Positions 19,800 to 31,704 of a stretch of DNA of 64,000 nucleotides are shown here, in pieces. Under the pieces are notes generated by a model. The model had not been told where the DNA came from. It searched no databases and was given only the letters and a program-made list of their open reading frames with translations. Position 1 is the first letter of the stretch. Each line of letters opens with the position of its first letter. The DNA is from Axinella damicornis (lineage: Eukaryota > Porifera > Demospongiae > Axinellida > Axinellidae), in NCBI GenBank assembly GCA_963931865.1, contig OZ007510.1:13045981-13109980 (forward strand), read 5' to 3'. The position numbers and the translations under genes are program-made.

Positions 19800-21960
19800 C
19801 ATAAACAGAACATACAAATTAAATGACATTGTACACAGTACTCAGTGAATTACAAGATACAACACCATAAGGCAAACTATTCCATAACTTAATAGTATCA
19901 GGAAAGTAAGAGTAAAGATACTGGGATGTATTTCCGTTAAGGTTAGAAAATGACAGTTCATGCACATAACAGGTAGAATAAGGGTAATGAACCACACGAG
20001 ATGTCAAAGGGGCCTCCGGGAAGACTGTTAGGTTGTTGACAATTTTGTACAGCAATGACAGCTTTAGGGTTTTCCTCCTAGTTTCCGGGCTGGGCAGGTT
20101 CAGAGAGCTGAGCATCTCTGTGTATTCTCTGTCCCATGTTTTGAGACACACTCGACTGGCAAACCTTTGCACACTCTCTAGAAGATCACAGTCCTTAGCT
20201 GGGAATGGGTCCCAGATTGGGCAGGCATACTGTCGAATTAGAGTTTTTTAAGTGTACTTGTATCTGCATAATGGTAGAATTTCCGAAACAATAGACCCAT
20301 GAGTCTCCTAGCCTTGGAAGCGATAGTCTGAATGCATGTGTTGGGTCCGGAGGCTATACTTATTCCAAGGTACCTGATACAATCAACAGTCTCAATAGGT
20401 GTTCCATTTAGAAAGAGTGGGCCAAGCACACTCTTTTTGACCTTCTGCGAGAAAGTAGCATAGCCTTGCATTTTGCTGGATTGAATTTGAGTAGCAGCCA
20501 AGGTATCAACATCATGCTGTAATGCAGTATGGTCGTCCTGAGTATGGATAGCTCGATGTCATCAGCGAATACTATCAGTTTGGATCCATTAGAAGTACCT
20601 GCATCACAGATGTCATTGATATACACAAGGAACAAAAGGGGCCCCAGGATTGAACCGTGGTGGACTCCTGACAATACTGGTAATGGCTGTGAAGACCCCC
20701 ACCCCATTTAGCACCACGGTCGATCTGCTTTCTATCAGTAAGGTAGCTTTTTATCCAGTTCAGAAGATAAGGACTTAGATCCGTTGTTTCCAGTTTGGCA
20801 ATTAGTTGTCGATGTGATACTGAGTCAAAAGCCTTGGTTAGGTCGAAAAAGACGGCCCCCACTTCCTTGCCTTCTTCCAGAAGAGTAAACCATTCTTGGG
20901 TTGCATAGAGAATTGCACTAGTTGTCGATTTTCTGGGTAAAAATCCCCACTGATACTGCATTGGAGGATAATTACATTCCAAGTGTGCAGCAACTCTGTC
21001 ATATATGATCTTTTCCAGCACTTTGCTTGTGATGGATATCAGTGATATCGGTCTGTAATTGGATAATTCATCGCTATTTGGGGATTGGTACAATGTTTGA
21101 TGATCTCCATGCTAGAGGTAGTTCTCCAGTTTGTATAGACTGATTGAAGAGTCTGGTAAGAACTGGGGTAGTACTACTGCAGTTTTCATGAACCTTGCAA
21201 CTTGGAGACGGTAAACGGAGAACGTTAGGTACATGCATACAGGGTCAGATCAGTATAGTACTCTTGTTACACACTCTACTAACAGCTAGCTAAGGAGTTT
21301 GGTCGCTGCTCTCAGTGATAGAGATCGACTTGAATGGTTTCATGCACTTGGCATGCAAATTTGCTGATTGAATTATTGTGTAACCGTTTTGCATTTACCG
21401 TCTCCACTTTGCAAGGTTCATGAAAACTGCAGTACTAGCAGTTTCTTTAATCATCCTAGCAGAAATTCCATCTGGACCAGAAGCCTTCTTACTTTCCAAG
21501 TTTACAAGGAGTTCAAAACCTCCTGTTCAGAACAATACAGCTCTTGAGGGCATGCAGCCGGATCCAAATCCATAGGAGCTTCCTTCCTCAGATGTCAGAG
21601 GTGGTGTAGCTGTGTTGAAGCAGCTATGGAAGAATTGATTAACAGCGTCTGCCTTCTGCTCGTCACAGATAATTCTTTTTCCATCATGGTTAATAGCTGG
21701 AGCTCCCTTACCATTCAACAGCTTGACCGATTTCCAAACTGCTTGGAATTTCCAGCTGGAATACTTTAAGGTATTGCATGGTTCCACCTCTACTTCCCTC
21801 TGAGTGAGAATCAACACCCTCTTCCTCTGTATTTGAGGAGGATAGGTAGTCTTTCCGATGCTCTTCGAATTCTGAGTGCAGCTGGTCAAAGCATAGTGCA
21901 GAACCAGCTCCGCCCACCAGATGTTCTTCAATATAGAGGTCTAATTTACGTCATCAGTTG
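19800..21960 (-). mobile_element. Non-LTR retrotransposon (Jockey/CR1-like), frameshifted
   Basis: On the minus strand, 21093-20575 reads NYRPISLISITSKVLEKIIYDRV, then QWGFLPRKSTTSAILY, then VFFDLTKAFDSVSHRQL (RT motifs 1, 2 and A). 20707-20408 reads SGVHHGSILGPLLFLVYIND and KLIVFADDIELS (motifs B and C, with F-A-D-D). 20501-20238 carries YLGI-like thumb sequence, and 20172-19819 the C-terminal LWNSLP signature. Frames change at least three times. A 267-bp MITE interrupts the 5' part at 21171-21437. Upstream coding similarity continues to about 21930. No apurinic endonuclease was found, so it is 5'-truncated. Confidence 0.88.
21171..21437. mobile_element. MITE with about 46-bp TIRs inside the LINE
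   Basis: Left end AGTACTACTGCAGTTTTCAT through GGAGACGGTAAA, and right end TTTACCGTCTCC through ATGAAAACTGCAGTACT, are inverted copies. It interrupts the reading frame of the minus-strand LINE and so is younger than it. Confidence 0.85.
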
Positions 21961-22785
21961 GCGTTATTAAAAGTCTGGCCGCGAAACTACAGTTGCAGTT
22001 AAGTTGGCAGTGGTGTCTTGGGTGGCTGTGTCAACGCGTTATTCGCTCTTTGCGCCTTGCGAAGAAAGTTTTATATCCCGGAACCCATCGATCCAAGATC
22101 TAAGACCAGGTAAAGAGAATTGATTTGTTTTGGTGGGCTTTGAATAGAGTATGTATGCAAAATAGGTCAGATACAGTAGGTGCCTGTTTACTACATGCAT
22201 AATAGAATTGAGCCTGGGAATTAGGCCTGCGGAAATTATGCTCGGAATAATTTTGGAATAATTGGTGTGCTTAGGCATCGGGGAATAATGCGGGAATAAT
22301 CAAAAGATATAAGGGAATAATTGGCATGTGACCTCGAGCTCGTACATATGCATGTATGCATATGCGCGCAAGTAGTACAAGTATCTTGATGATGGACTCG
22401 GAGTGTGACGAACCAATGCCTGGCAGTAGCAGCGAGCCTGTCGTTGACGTGGATTCAGGGCAAGACACCAGTTGTACAGGTTGTAGCTCTCTGCTTTATG
22501 CATTGTTTGTGTACTACATGTGTATTAAACTGTTGTTACGCTTTCTATTTGTTCAGCATGCATGAGCATAATTGCAAGGAAAAAGTAGAAAATCAAAAGC
22601 ATAATAGCTGAAGGTGATGAGAACAGGAGAATAGAATAATCATCAAATTCTTGAGAATAATCCCCTCAGGCCTACTGGGAATGAGGCTAGACAATGAGTT
22701 ACTAATGTGCTTCGTTTCCTGTTTGCATACCAATTGAATGCCGCCCTCTGATTGGTCAAACCATGTCTTTTTTATGGTGTATCTT
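21961..22785. other. Spacer with AATAAT-rich repeat and a short acidic ORF
   Basis: 22200-22330 has repeated GGGAATAAT or GGAATAATT motifs. A possible short exon at 22391-22480 (MDSECDEPMPGSSSEPV) ends before a GT; it could be the start of a transposase gene. No family recognised. Confidence 0.3.
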
Positions 22786-23228
22786 GCAGGTCTAGACTGA
22801 CAGCCGTGGAAGAGTCCTTTCAAAGAAGAGAAGCAAGGTCAGTAAGCTGATGGTTTTGTTCTGAAAGTTAAGGGGATCTGCCAGTAAATCTCAGTAATCT
22901 ACTAGTGTGCACAGTTGGAGTTTATCCTCTGTTCCCCAAGTGGCGAGAGGAGACGGAGTCAGAGAGGCATCACAGTTCCAGGAGCGTCTGCAGCAGGCTG
23001 AGAGGGAGAGGGTGGACGCTGTCACTGCCCTGAGGAGGAAGGTGGACTCGGTGGAGGTGGTCAAGGCCAATGAGATCAGCAGGCTGCAGGAGATCCACCG
23101 GTGAGCTACGTATGCAGGAGATGAGGGACTGCCTGGGTTACTCTCCATGGCCTGTCAGTCCATTGTACGTACAGTCATATTTGCCATATGATGTTGTTCA
23201 GTGGGCAGGTCTGTTGGTGATGTGACTG

Positions 23229-24144
23229 TAGCCTCGTTCCCAGGCCGCTCCCACCGCCAGTATTTCATCGCTTCCAGTATAGGCCTGGACGGTATGGCGA
23301 TATTTACCGTTATGGACGGTATGCGTGCATGGCGGTACTTTTTTGGACGTGAACGGTATTTTCGAAAAATGGATAATTAGGACATTCGGTAAGTGCACGA
23401 GGCAACTTAATCGATCAGTATAGCGATGAGCGACGTACACGCGATGGTTCTACAGAGCCTGGTGATTCTGCTGCAGGCGAAGCTGAGATCTCGTTAATAA
23501 ATGAAGCTGTTACTGCTGTTTGGAGCGACTTTGGCGTCGAAGCAGATGAGAATGGCAAACCACGATCACCTGACTGCCCGAAATGCCGCATGCGTATGCA
23601 AGCCACCAAGTCTCAGCGAAGAACGGTAATCTTCACATGTACAGCCAGATTGTACTTTTACTAGTTAGACCTTGCCTTACCTCTGCCCTTGCCAAGCTGT
23701 ATGGCTACTTTTGTACGATAATTAGTAATATCGTGGCATCATGCATGATGATATCCCGTGGGGTTAAAAAAATGATATCGTGCAGGCCTATTCCAGTATG
23801 AAATACGGCGGGGGAAGGCCTGGGAGATCTGGTCATGTGCGGTGCCATCAAGTAGATCATGGTAGACAGCGGTGCCCAACGAAGAATCTCGACGTCCTGT
23901 GTTGTACTGTCCGTCTAATGGCTGGATATCAAGGCAGACGATCGATACCGTTCATTGTTCACAATGCCTGGGACGAATCAACGCGAAGCAGGTATTTTAA
24001 CGGTTGGGCACCGCCCCCTGTGTGTCTACCATTTGTCTACCTGACGTCATCACACGTGACCAGATCTCCCAGGCCTCCCCCGGCCGTATTTCATACTGGA
24101 AGCGATGAAATGCTGGTGGTGGGAATGGCCTCGGAACGAGGCTA
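23229..24144. mobile_element. TAGCC-family MITE split by nested insertions
   Basis: The left half begins TAGCCTCGTTCCCAGGCC at 23229 and the matching right half ends GGAACGAGGCTA at 24144, with TTTCATCGCTTCCAGTA and its complement on the inner sides. A hAT element occupies 23280-23790. A second palindrome, GGCCTGGGAGATCTGGTCA to TGACCAGATCTCCCAGGCC, fills 23817-24085. Confidence 0.8.
23280..23790 (+). mobile_element. hAT-family element with a BED-finger-like ORF
   Basis: An 8-bp duplication TTCCAGTA flanks it at 23272-23279 and 23791-23798. The termini TAGGCCTGGACGG and CGTGCAGGCCTA are inverted repeats. 8-bp duplications are the hAT signature. Inside, near 23440-23630, a plus-strand frame reads AVWSDFGVEADENG then CPKCRMRMQA, resembling a BED zinc finger (W..FG...C..C). 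At 511 bp it is a deletion derivative without a catalytic domain. Confidence 0.8.
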
Positions 24145-24262
24145 ATGTGACTGAAGATTTTGGTTCAGTATGAGAAGTGGCTGACAGTAGTATTCCCGTG
24201 GTAGGACTACAGTACATGTTGTAGGCAATTGCTTTCCACAGTCTTAATACTGAGTTGGAAGT

Positions 24263-24340
24263 GCCAGGGAGGTTAGTTCCAGTTGGTAGAGCATGAGACT
24301 CTTAATCTCAGGATCGTGGGTTAGATCCCCACATCGGGCA
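24263..24340 (+). tRNA. tRNA-Lys(CUU)-like gene, probably degenerate or SINE-derived
   Basis: Anticodon arm GAGACTCTTAATCTC with CTT at 24301-24303 and the GGTAGAGCATGAG stretch match tRNA-Lys(CUU). The T arm is GTGGG-TTAGATC-CCCAC, with TTA in place of the near-invariant TTC. The acceptor (GCCAGGG against ATCGGGC) has mismatches, and the D arm is longer than usual. Likely a tRNA pseudogene or the head of a SINE. Confidence 0.6.
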
Positions 24341-24889
24341 CTGGTATCAGAGTCAGAAAACGTGATAGCGTTCTCTATTTAGGGATGGCCAAGGAAATTT
24401 CAAATCTACCATACTGATGCACTAGCAGGAAAACGGTCCAAGAAGCTACAACCCCAAAACCAAGCATGCAGACAGAATGACACTGCCTAGCAGTTCACAT
24501 AAACACTCGCAAACATACCTTGGAGTACGCGGGAGTCAAGAAACAAGTCGCTGAAAAATTCTGATTTCGTCGTCTTCTTTCTCATAGTCAAGCATAGCTC
24601 ACCAACGGAAGCAGTCCTTGAGCTTATTTAAGCACAGAATAACACCGCTTTCGCCATAGTAGAGTCTTTTTTTATCTGCGAACTGGCAAGAACAGCAGTT
24701 TTAGCTCGCTACAAAATTCTAGCACGACGCCATTTTGCAATTTGAGGCATGGCAACCAGAGGTCAAAGGTTAAGTTCAAGTTCATATAGAGCACGACCCA
24801 TAGGGCATTGGCAAATGCAAATTGTGCATGCGCAGTTCACATGCAAGCGCATGTTGTATTCTTTTGCTTGTGATGGCGGCAGCGGTCGT

Positions 24890-25375
24890 CTCTCGCTCGT
24901 CGGCGAGTGAGAGACGACCGCTGCTGTTTCGTGTGTGGACTGCCTGGACATCTAGCGAGGGACTGTCATCAGGGAAATGGCAAGAGGGCGCCTGTACAGG
25001 GCAACAGGTGTCCCCGGCCCCAAAACACAAACATTGTGACAGTGGCAGCCGTGAAGACAAAGGCGGCGGTCATCATGGCAAAACTGTGCGAAGTCAGATC
25101 AACATGGAAATTATGGATGGCAGGTGAAACAAGGTTGTTCATATCAATCGACTACAGCATCGCATTCAGCCCAATTACAATGAACAGCAAGGCGACAGTG
25201 GAAACAAGCAATGGGACTCCTCACAGGTTGATCACCATGTGTACACCCCACTCAACATCCCTGCACCTACCAGGCGGTATCCTCAGCGAGATCGACACCC
25301 TCCCGACCACTTTTCAGTTTAAAGCTTGAGGACGAACTTCAGCAGGAGGGGACGAATGTAGAACATGGTTAGATA
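24890..25375 (+). mobile_element. LTR-retrotransposon remnant with an internal deletion
   Basis: 24907-24960 encodes a CCHC knuckle (CFVCGLPGHLARDC). By 25240-25325 another frame reads NIPAPTRRYPQRDRHPPDHF, typical of the pol C-terminus of LTR elements, and is followed by AGCAGGAGGGGACGAA (polypurine-like) and TGTAGAACATGG at 25357 (possible LTR start). Protease, RT and integrase are missing, so gag and pol ends are joined by a large deletion. No second LTR was found. Confidence 0.55.
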
Positions 25376-25631
25376 TGTGAGTTGTGTAACATTTTGAGTT
25401 GTGTAGTAGGTTTACATTGCAGTTGTACATGTACATGCATTAATGCACTAACATAACCACAGACATTTCTTAGGTCCTCTTAGAACATTAACCACTGATT
25501 TTCTATATAAGCTTGTATGTATCTGTGACAGAGCAGAATTAGAATTTTGACAGTGACTACACCCCGTAGCCTTACGGTGATGTTGCACATACATCACTAA
25601 TAAGCTACGCATTTCATGCGGTCGAAAAGTG

Positions 25632-25869
25632 CACAAACTAGAGGCAAAAAAAAGATTTAGTGATGGTGTGTCATATTCTACCTCTGAGAAACAAGGAGAA
25701 ATGCCACTAACTAGCCTCAGTCCCATCCCATGCATCCCTAATTGTTTTATAAATGGGATGGGACTGAGGCTGGTTAGTTGCATTTCTCCTTGGTTCTTAG
25801 AGGTAGAATATGACACGCCATCACTAAATCCTTTTTAATTTTACGGAGAAAATGTTGTGCCTCTAGTTT
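25632..25869. mobile_element. Foldback MITE (about 190-bp near-perfect palindrome)
   Basis: GATTTAGTGATGGTGTGTCA to TGACACGCCATCACTAAATC enclose arms running through CTAGCCTCAGTCCCATCCC. The outer flanks ACAAACTAGAGGCA and TGCCTCTAGTTTT also match in inverse. It lies just upstream of an FBF1-like exon. Confidence 0.85.
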
Positions 25870-26492
25870 TCTTTTGCTGTCTTCCATGTTCAACGTCCGT
25901 TATTTCTGTTGAATTCAGTGCTGCAGTTGTGGATCTGAAGAACGAGCACGAACTGGACAAGCAGCACCTGCAGAGTCTGCTGCACAGGCAGGACGTGGAG
26001 GCTCTGAAGACTGTACATTCACACACCAGGTAGCAAGACTGAGAACGAGAGTGGTTGAATTTATCCCTTAACTTGAGGAGATTGTTTCAGAGCAGTTTGG
26101 CCATAATATTGCATATCCACTTTTATAGAGTCTTGCTACTCTAGACCACAATGATCTTGGCCCGAGCCTGCTATGTGCTGTACAATGTCGTATTTTTGAG
26201 GACTAGGAGTATTGGCTACCCCCTCTCCGCTCCCCCTTCTCCTCTCCCCCCTCCCCCTTTTCTCACCCCTCACTCCTTCTCTCATGCCAGGCTGAGCTCA
26301 CACGTCAGGTGGAGGTGTCCTTGCGTGAGGTGAGCCAGTTGCAGCAGCGGATCGACCATGCCCACACCCGGGGGGCTGAGGAGAGTGAGCAGGGGGCTCG
26401 AGTGCAGGAGGAGCACCTCAAGGGTAAGGACTAATTGTGAATCCTAATCCTACTGTTTACTGTTCTGCGTTTGTTGAATATTAGAGTGTACG

Positions 26493-27181
26493 TACTACAA
26501 AGGACCGTCTGTATTCGGTGGACTGGACTCAGGACTGGACTGTGGGAATGGACTCGCAGAAAGTTGCGCTTGTCATTTCTGAAAGCCAATTCTCTGGAAA
26601 TTGCAGAACGGCACTATACACGTGAGGTTTAGCAACACAGCTGTTACCATGTAGACAGTCTGCCGTGGTCCTACCATGCACAGCCAGCTCGACTTTTTCG
26701 GTGCGAATTCGTCCGTGATCTGACGACGACTTCCATTCTAGGAACACATGGTGGTCATTGCTAGCAAACTCTCGTACACCAAGTGGTACAACCAGTTTGC
26801 AACTTCTTGAACTGTTTCTATGCTGCTGCCAAGTTTGACTGGCACTTCTGTTCCTGCTTTCCCACTGCCTGCACCTTTAGGCCTATTATTATTATCCATG
26901 GATTCTTGTCCCCAGACCATTTCAGTCTGGGAACGAGGTGATTCAATGCATCGTTGGCGCACACGCTCTGCCAAAAAGGGCTGCTGGAACGGCTGATATC
27001 GAGTCATGGTCGGCTGCCCTGAATTCCATTCGTGTCATGTAAGTATTCTAGTAGCGTTTGATTCGATGAGCGCAACTTTCTGTGAGTCCAGTCCCACAGA
27101 CCAGTCCCGAGTCCAGTCCCACAGACCAGTCCCGAGTCCAGTCCCAAGTCCAGTCCACCGAATAAAGACGGCCTACTACAA
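26493..27181. mobile_element. MITE with TIRs carrying GGACTGGACT repeats
   Basis: Left TACTACAAAGGACCGTCTG...ATTCGGTGGACTGGACT pairs with right AGTCCAGTCCACCGAATAAAGACGGCCTACTACA-like sequence. Inner arms share GAAAGTTGCGCT and its complement. It lies between two FBF1-like exons. Confidence 0.75.
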
Positions 27182-28050
27182 AATGCTTTGTAGCTAGATA
27201 TATATATAGGTTGCTTGAACAACAATCCAATCAGCTATTCCCATGGTAACTGTTAACTGTCTAGTGAGCTCTTAGTCCCCCCACACAACAATGAGGGTTG
27301 AGGAAAACTGGTTTCCATGACACTAACTATCATTAGTGTACATAGTTTGTTGCCCTGCAGTGCTTGAGCGGCTGAGTCGGCAGCAGGCTGAGAACGAAGT
27401 GGAGAGGGGGAGGCTGCAGTCCATGATTGCTAAGCTGGAGGCCCACGTGGCACAGCAGAGCAGGCAGATTGAACAGGTACAAGGATCTTGTATGTGTGGA
27501 AGTATGGAGTACCTTAGTCTAGCCGCTGCCCGCTCCACCCGGCCTGCCACACGCACACATGGCAGCCAAGGTGGAGAGGGGCTAGCGGCTACACTGGGAA
27601 TGCCTCAGCCAAATTCTAGTATTGAGTAGGTCTTGGGTTCAAATTAGAGCTGTACAGTACAGGTTACAATTAATCTGTCAGATATCGGAATCCAATAATC
27701 GATTAGGGCTTGAAGCTTGACCCATGCAGAGGGAATGGCATGACATGCTGCTCGATCTTCCGCTGCTCTGTCTGACTACTCGGGCTCGCTGTACACCACC
27801 TGATGGTACGATCGCGAATGATTCTTAAGATCTGTTGTACCACCGCAGGAGCAACCACAGGTTTGCAGACCACTCTTGACCAGCATAAAACTGGGTAAGT
27901 GCAGTTATGCTAAAATGTGTTGCTTGTACAATAGTTGTGCAATTCAGGCTTCATGTATAGCTATGCATGCTATAGCTAGCTATAACCATTGTTTGTCTAT
28001 TACAGAAAGGTAATTTTCACATACTTGTGTGTACATACAACAGATTGGCA

Positions 28051-29822
28051 ATGGCCGAGCCCCCCAAAGTTGCGGAAGAAGCACTAAAGAAGATCACAGC
28101 TCAGCTGGAATGCTCCATCTGCCTTGATACCTGCACCAATCCCAAACTGCTGCCATGCTTTCATACGTTTTGCAAGAAATGTCTCGGACGTTTAGTTGTC
28201 CAGGATTGTGACAGACACACCTTGTGCTGTCCCAATTGTCGGCGAACCAGACAAGGACTGCTTTATTGACAGTGGCTGCTTTATTGACAGGCACTGGACA
28301 CCAGAACAAAGGAAATAGAAGACCAGAGAACGACAATCAAAGTTGACATCCACAAGCAATTTGACTGCCTTCATCAAGCCCTTGAGCAGCGGAGATCAGA
28401 GCTAGTTGATCAGTTGCACCAACTCACACAGCAGAAGCTCAAAGGCCCGGCAGCACAGAGGGATCAGTGTGAGCTAGTCCAGACCCAACTCAGTAGCTGC
28501 CTGGATTACGTGGAGGGCAGTCTGAAAACTGGCAGCGAGGGAGAGATACTGGCAATGAAGACCCCTGTACTCAAACAGATTGATCAGATCATTGCTGAGT
28601 TTAAACCCAACACACTAGCTCCCCAACAGGAAGCAGACATCCACCTAGTCACAGATGATCTCCAGATATCCTGCCGAGGATTTGCTGAAATAGTAAAAGG
28701 TCACCCAGTTTGCTGCAGCAAGAGTTATGCCAATGGAGATAGCTTGAAAACTTCAACAGTTGGCGAAGAAGCAACAGTCATACTGCATTCTATGGACAAG
28801 GATGACAGAGAATGTGATGCACCGCTCCAGGATGTCAATGCAAGCTTAAGCACCACAGTGAAATGTGACATCAAGAGGGAAGGGAATAATACGCACACTG
28901 TCAGCTACCGGCCTACCACTAGAGGAAGATATCAACTGTACCTTAAAATGAATGGAAAGATTCTCAAAGGCAGTCCACACACTGTTGTTGTTGGACCAAG
29001 TCTCCAATATCTCAGGAATCCAATCAAAGTCATTCTAGGTTTGAACACACCATGGGGTGTGACGACTGACAGCAAGGGTCGGATTGTTGTTACTGAGAGC
29101 AGTGGAAACCGAGTCTCCATCTTCTCTCCAGAATGGGATAAGATTCAATCGTTAGGCAGCGGAAGTCGTAGTTCAACAGAGGAGCAGTTCAAGTATCCAG
29201 CGGGTGCCACTGACAACATATATGTAGTGGACACTAATAACCACCGTATTCAGAAGTTTTCCTCGGATGGGAGGTTTGTTGCTTCAGTCGGCACACATGG
29301 CAGTAATTCCCTGCGGTTTGACTATCCTCTTGGCATTGGCTTCAGCAAGAAGAATGGCAAACTGTACGTGTGTGACCGTAGCAATCATAGAATACAAGTC
29401 CTAGGAACAGACCTAACCCATCACTGCAGCTTTGGCAGTAGAGGAAGTGGAAATGGACGGTTCAGTATTCCTTACAATATTAGAGATGGTAATGTGTATG
29501 TAGCAGATTACGGCAACCATCACATCCAGGTGTTCACTCCAGAGGGACAGTACTTGAGAACGTTTGGAAGTAAAGGCACTGATCCTGGACAACTACGTGA
29601 ACCTACAGGAATTGCTGTTGATGGTGACCGAGTATATATAGCTGAATTTGCCAACAACCGACGTCCGTGTATCTGTCTTCAGTACTGATGGCAAGTTCTT
29701 GCAGTCATTTGGTGACAACGGAGAAGCGAAGGCCCAGTTCATATCCCTTCATTCTGTTTATGTGAACAAAGATGGCGTCATTCTTATTGCCGATTGTGGC
29801 CATGATCGAATTCATGTTTATT
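28051..29822 (+). pseudogene. Intronless TRIM2/3-like gene (RING, coiled coil, filamin, NHL) with stops and a frameshift
   Basis: TRIM-NHL proteins are RING-type E3 ubiquitin ligases. 28051-28269 encodes a full C3HC4 RING (C-S-I-C, C-F-H-T-F-C-K-K-C, C-P-N-C), then stops within a duplicated CTGCTTTATTGACAG motif (28257-28291). Coding resumes as a coiled coil (LDTRTKEIEDQRTTIK) continuous with the open frame 28414-29688. No B-box lies between RING and coiled coil, where the family normally has one. A filamin-like domain (about 28640-29000; VSYRPTTRGRYQLYLKMNG, GSPHTVVV) is followed by NHL repeats (29045-29822). Near 29665 a frameshift moves the last repeats (VSVFSTDGKFLQSFGDNG to HDRIHVY) into another frame. 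A small deletion is also likely near 29205 (KYPAGATDNIYVVD). It sits in an intron of the FBF1-like locus on the same strand. Confidence 0.85.
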
Positions 29823-30339
29823 AAAGACTACGGAACCAGAAAAAGACTGCATGCACTCACCACACCTAACTTGAACACACGACGTAGTGTGTTATTGTAT
29901 ATTGGTATCGAGTGTATCTAGTGTATAGCTAATGATTTTGTTCTTGCGACAGATTACATGACATCATTGTGACATCGTTGTTCTGTTGAGTGTCTATATC
30001 TTCTAATACACGTCTTACAATGTAATTGCTAGGCCCTACAGAGATATACTTCCTTTATTCCTAACTTATCTGTCACTGCACCAAGTGTGTCAGGTCCCTC
30101 CTGCTGTGCAGAAACAGGAGCTGGTCTCATTCGCAGACCCTCCTCTTCAAAAGAACGGAATAACGTCAATGTTACTGGCCATATTATTTTCAAGCTGTTT
30201 GGTTCATGTTGTCGCAACCTTTTTGTCTTGGCACCAGAGCCAGTGCCAAGACACGGTGTTGATGCTTCTCTACTCATGGGACTCTATTAGTCTTAATGGA
30301 CGGTATTGTCTTCCCTCCTCCAGTTACATGCTGGAATGG

Positions 30340-30745
30340 AACCTGGGAATGAGGCTAGACCATGAGATAGTTATTTCCTGTTCGTGTACTATACCAAATG
30401 ATCAATCAAGCCTAGCCATGTCTGAACATGGTCTTTTTTTTTTGATGTGTTTCTTACAGGGCTAGACTGAAAGCCATTGAGTAGTCCTTAGAGAAGCAAG
30501 GTCAGTAAACTGATGGTTTTGTTCTGAAAGTTAAGGGGATCTGCCAATAAATCTCAGTAATCTACTAGTGTGCACAGTTGGGAGTTTATCCTCTCTTCCC
30601 CAGGTGGCGAGAAGAGGCAGAGTCAGAGGCCTCATGGTTCCAATAGTGTCTGCAGCAGGCTGAGAGGGATCGAGAGGGTGGATGCTGTCACTGCCCTGAG
30701 GAGGAAGGTGGACCCGGTGGAGGTGGTCAAGGCCAATAAAATGCT
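30340..30745 (+). pseudogene. FBF1: Second, broken copy of two FBF1-like exons
   Basis: Matches 22,670-23,080, including intron sequence. The first exon (about 30461-30502) has an in-frame TAG. The second (from 30605) keeps the CAG acceptor and reads WREEAESEASWFQ before TAG, then a 4-base insertion (GATCGAGAGGG versus GAGAGGG) changes frame. Similarity ends after GTCAAGGCCAAT, and unrelated sequence follows. Confidence 0.8.
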
Positions 30746-31016
30746 GTTCGTGGTTTTTTCTTCTGGTTCTGGTTACTGTATAGATCTAGACACTCTCAGT
30801 CTCCCTCCCCACCTCCCTCCAAGCTGACTGAGACAGCTGCACGTGCCACAGCGAGGAGTGCTATACCTCGCTTCCCAAAGGTACAGTGTATGACTTTTGA
30901 TTTTCTGCATTTGTGCCGCACTCTGTGTCTCTGCCTCATTCCACTCTAGTACTCACTGATAGCCCATACTCTGTGTATTTGTTCTTGAAGGAGCTGGTGG
31001 TCCAGCATCCCACCTT

Positions 31017-31020
<4 letters not shown>

Positions 31021-31047
<27 letters not shown>
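31021..31047. repeat. Poly-C tract (27 C)
   Basis: Run of cytosines from 31021 to 31047. The sequence after it (CACCTCCCTCCAAGCTGACTGAGA) repeats one at about 30810, so a small direct duplication flanks the tract. Confidence 0.85.
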
Positions 31048-31184
31048 ACCTCCCTCCAAGCTGACTGAGACAACAAGCAGAAGATGAGGACCGAATTCGC
31101 CACTGAAAGGTGCGTTTCTTCTCCTTGTGATCAGACTTGTGTTGTGAGTTCAGTACTTCTGCCATTTTTTTTCAACAACCACAG

Positions 31185-31491
31185 GGTGTCTAGGCAGGGT
31201 GTTGCCACTGGAGGTGTGCACACAAAGAAGGGTGGGAATCAGACCAAGGTAAGAGCATTGTGTGTGTCCAGTATATATGCTAATTGACGGTGAGATACTG
31301 TTTGTGGCCCTCCCCACGCAGCCAAGACAGTGATGGCTAGTTAATATCATGGATGTGTACCTCCTATCTAGATAATAGATAATATGGCAGTCCAGTTGGT
31401 TCCCTTCAAGCATGCCCTCCTCGTCAGTACGCGCGAGAGACTGACAGACATCGACAAGTACTATGCTCTCAAGGGGTTCCAGCTGGACTAG
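31185..31491 (+). other. Possible exons of an unrecognised gene
   Basis: 31185-31248 (RVSRQGVATGGVHTKKGG, AG before and GTAAGA after) and 31385-31491 (MAVQLVPFKHALLV, then RLTDIDKYYALKGF to a TAG) look coding by composition and splice signals. A KLTETAARATARSAIPRFPK stretch at about 30819-30880 may precede them. No family recognised. They could be the 3' part of the decayed FBF1 duplicate or a separate fragment. Confidence 0.25.
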
Positions 31492-31704
31492 AAGGCCATC
31501 GACAGTACGCTGGGACAGAACTACCGAACACAGCAAGCTGCAAGGAAGCACAGGCAGGCAATGTTCGGTAGCCCCATTTCCAGACCATCCCAGTCTCTTG
31601 GCAGCAGACCACTGCCAACCCTGCCAACCTCAGCCTTGTTCCCAGACCGCTGCCAGCTTCATTGCTAGGTCACCCCAGCCTCATTCATTCCTGGGCCATC
31701 CACC

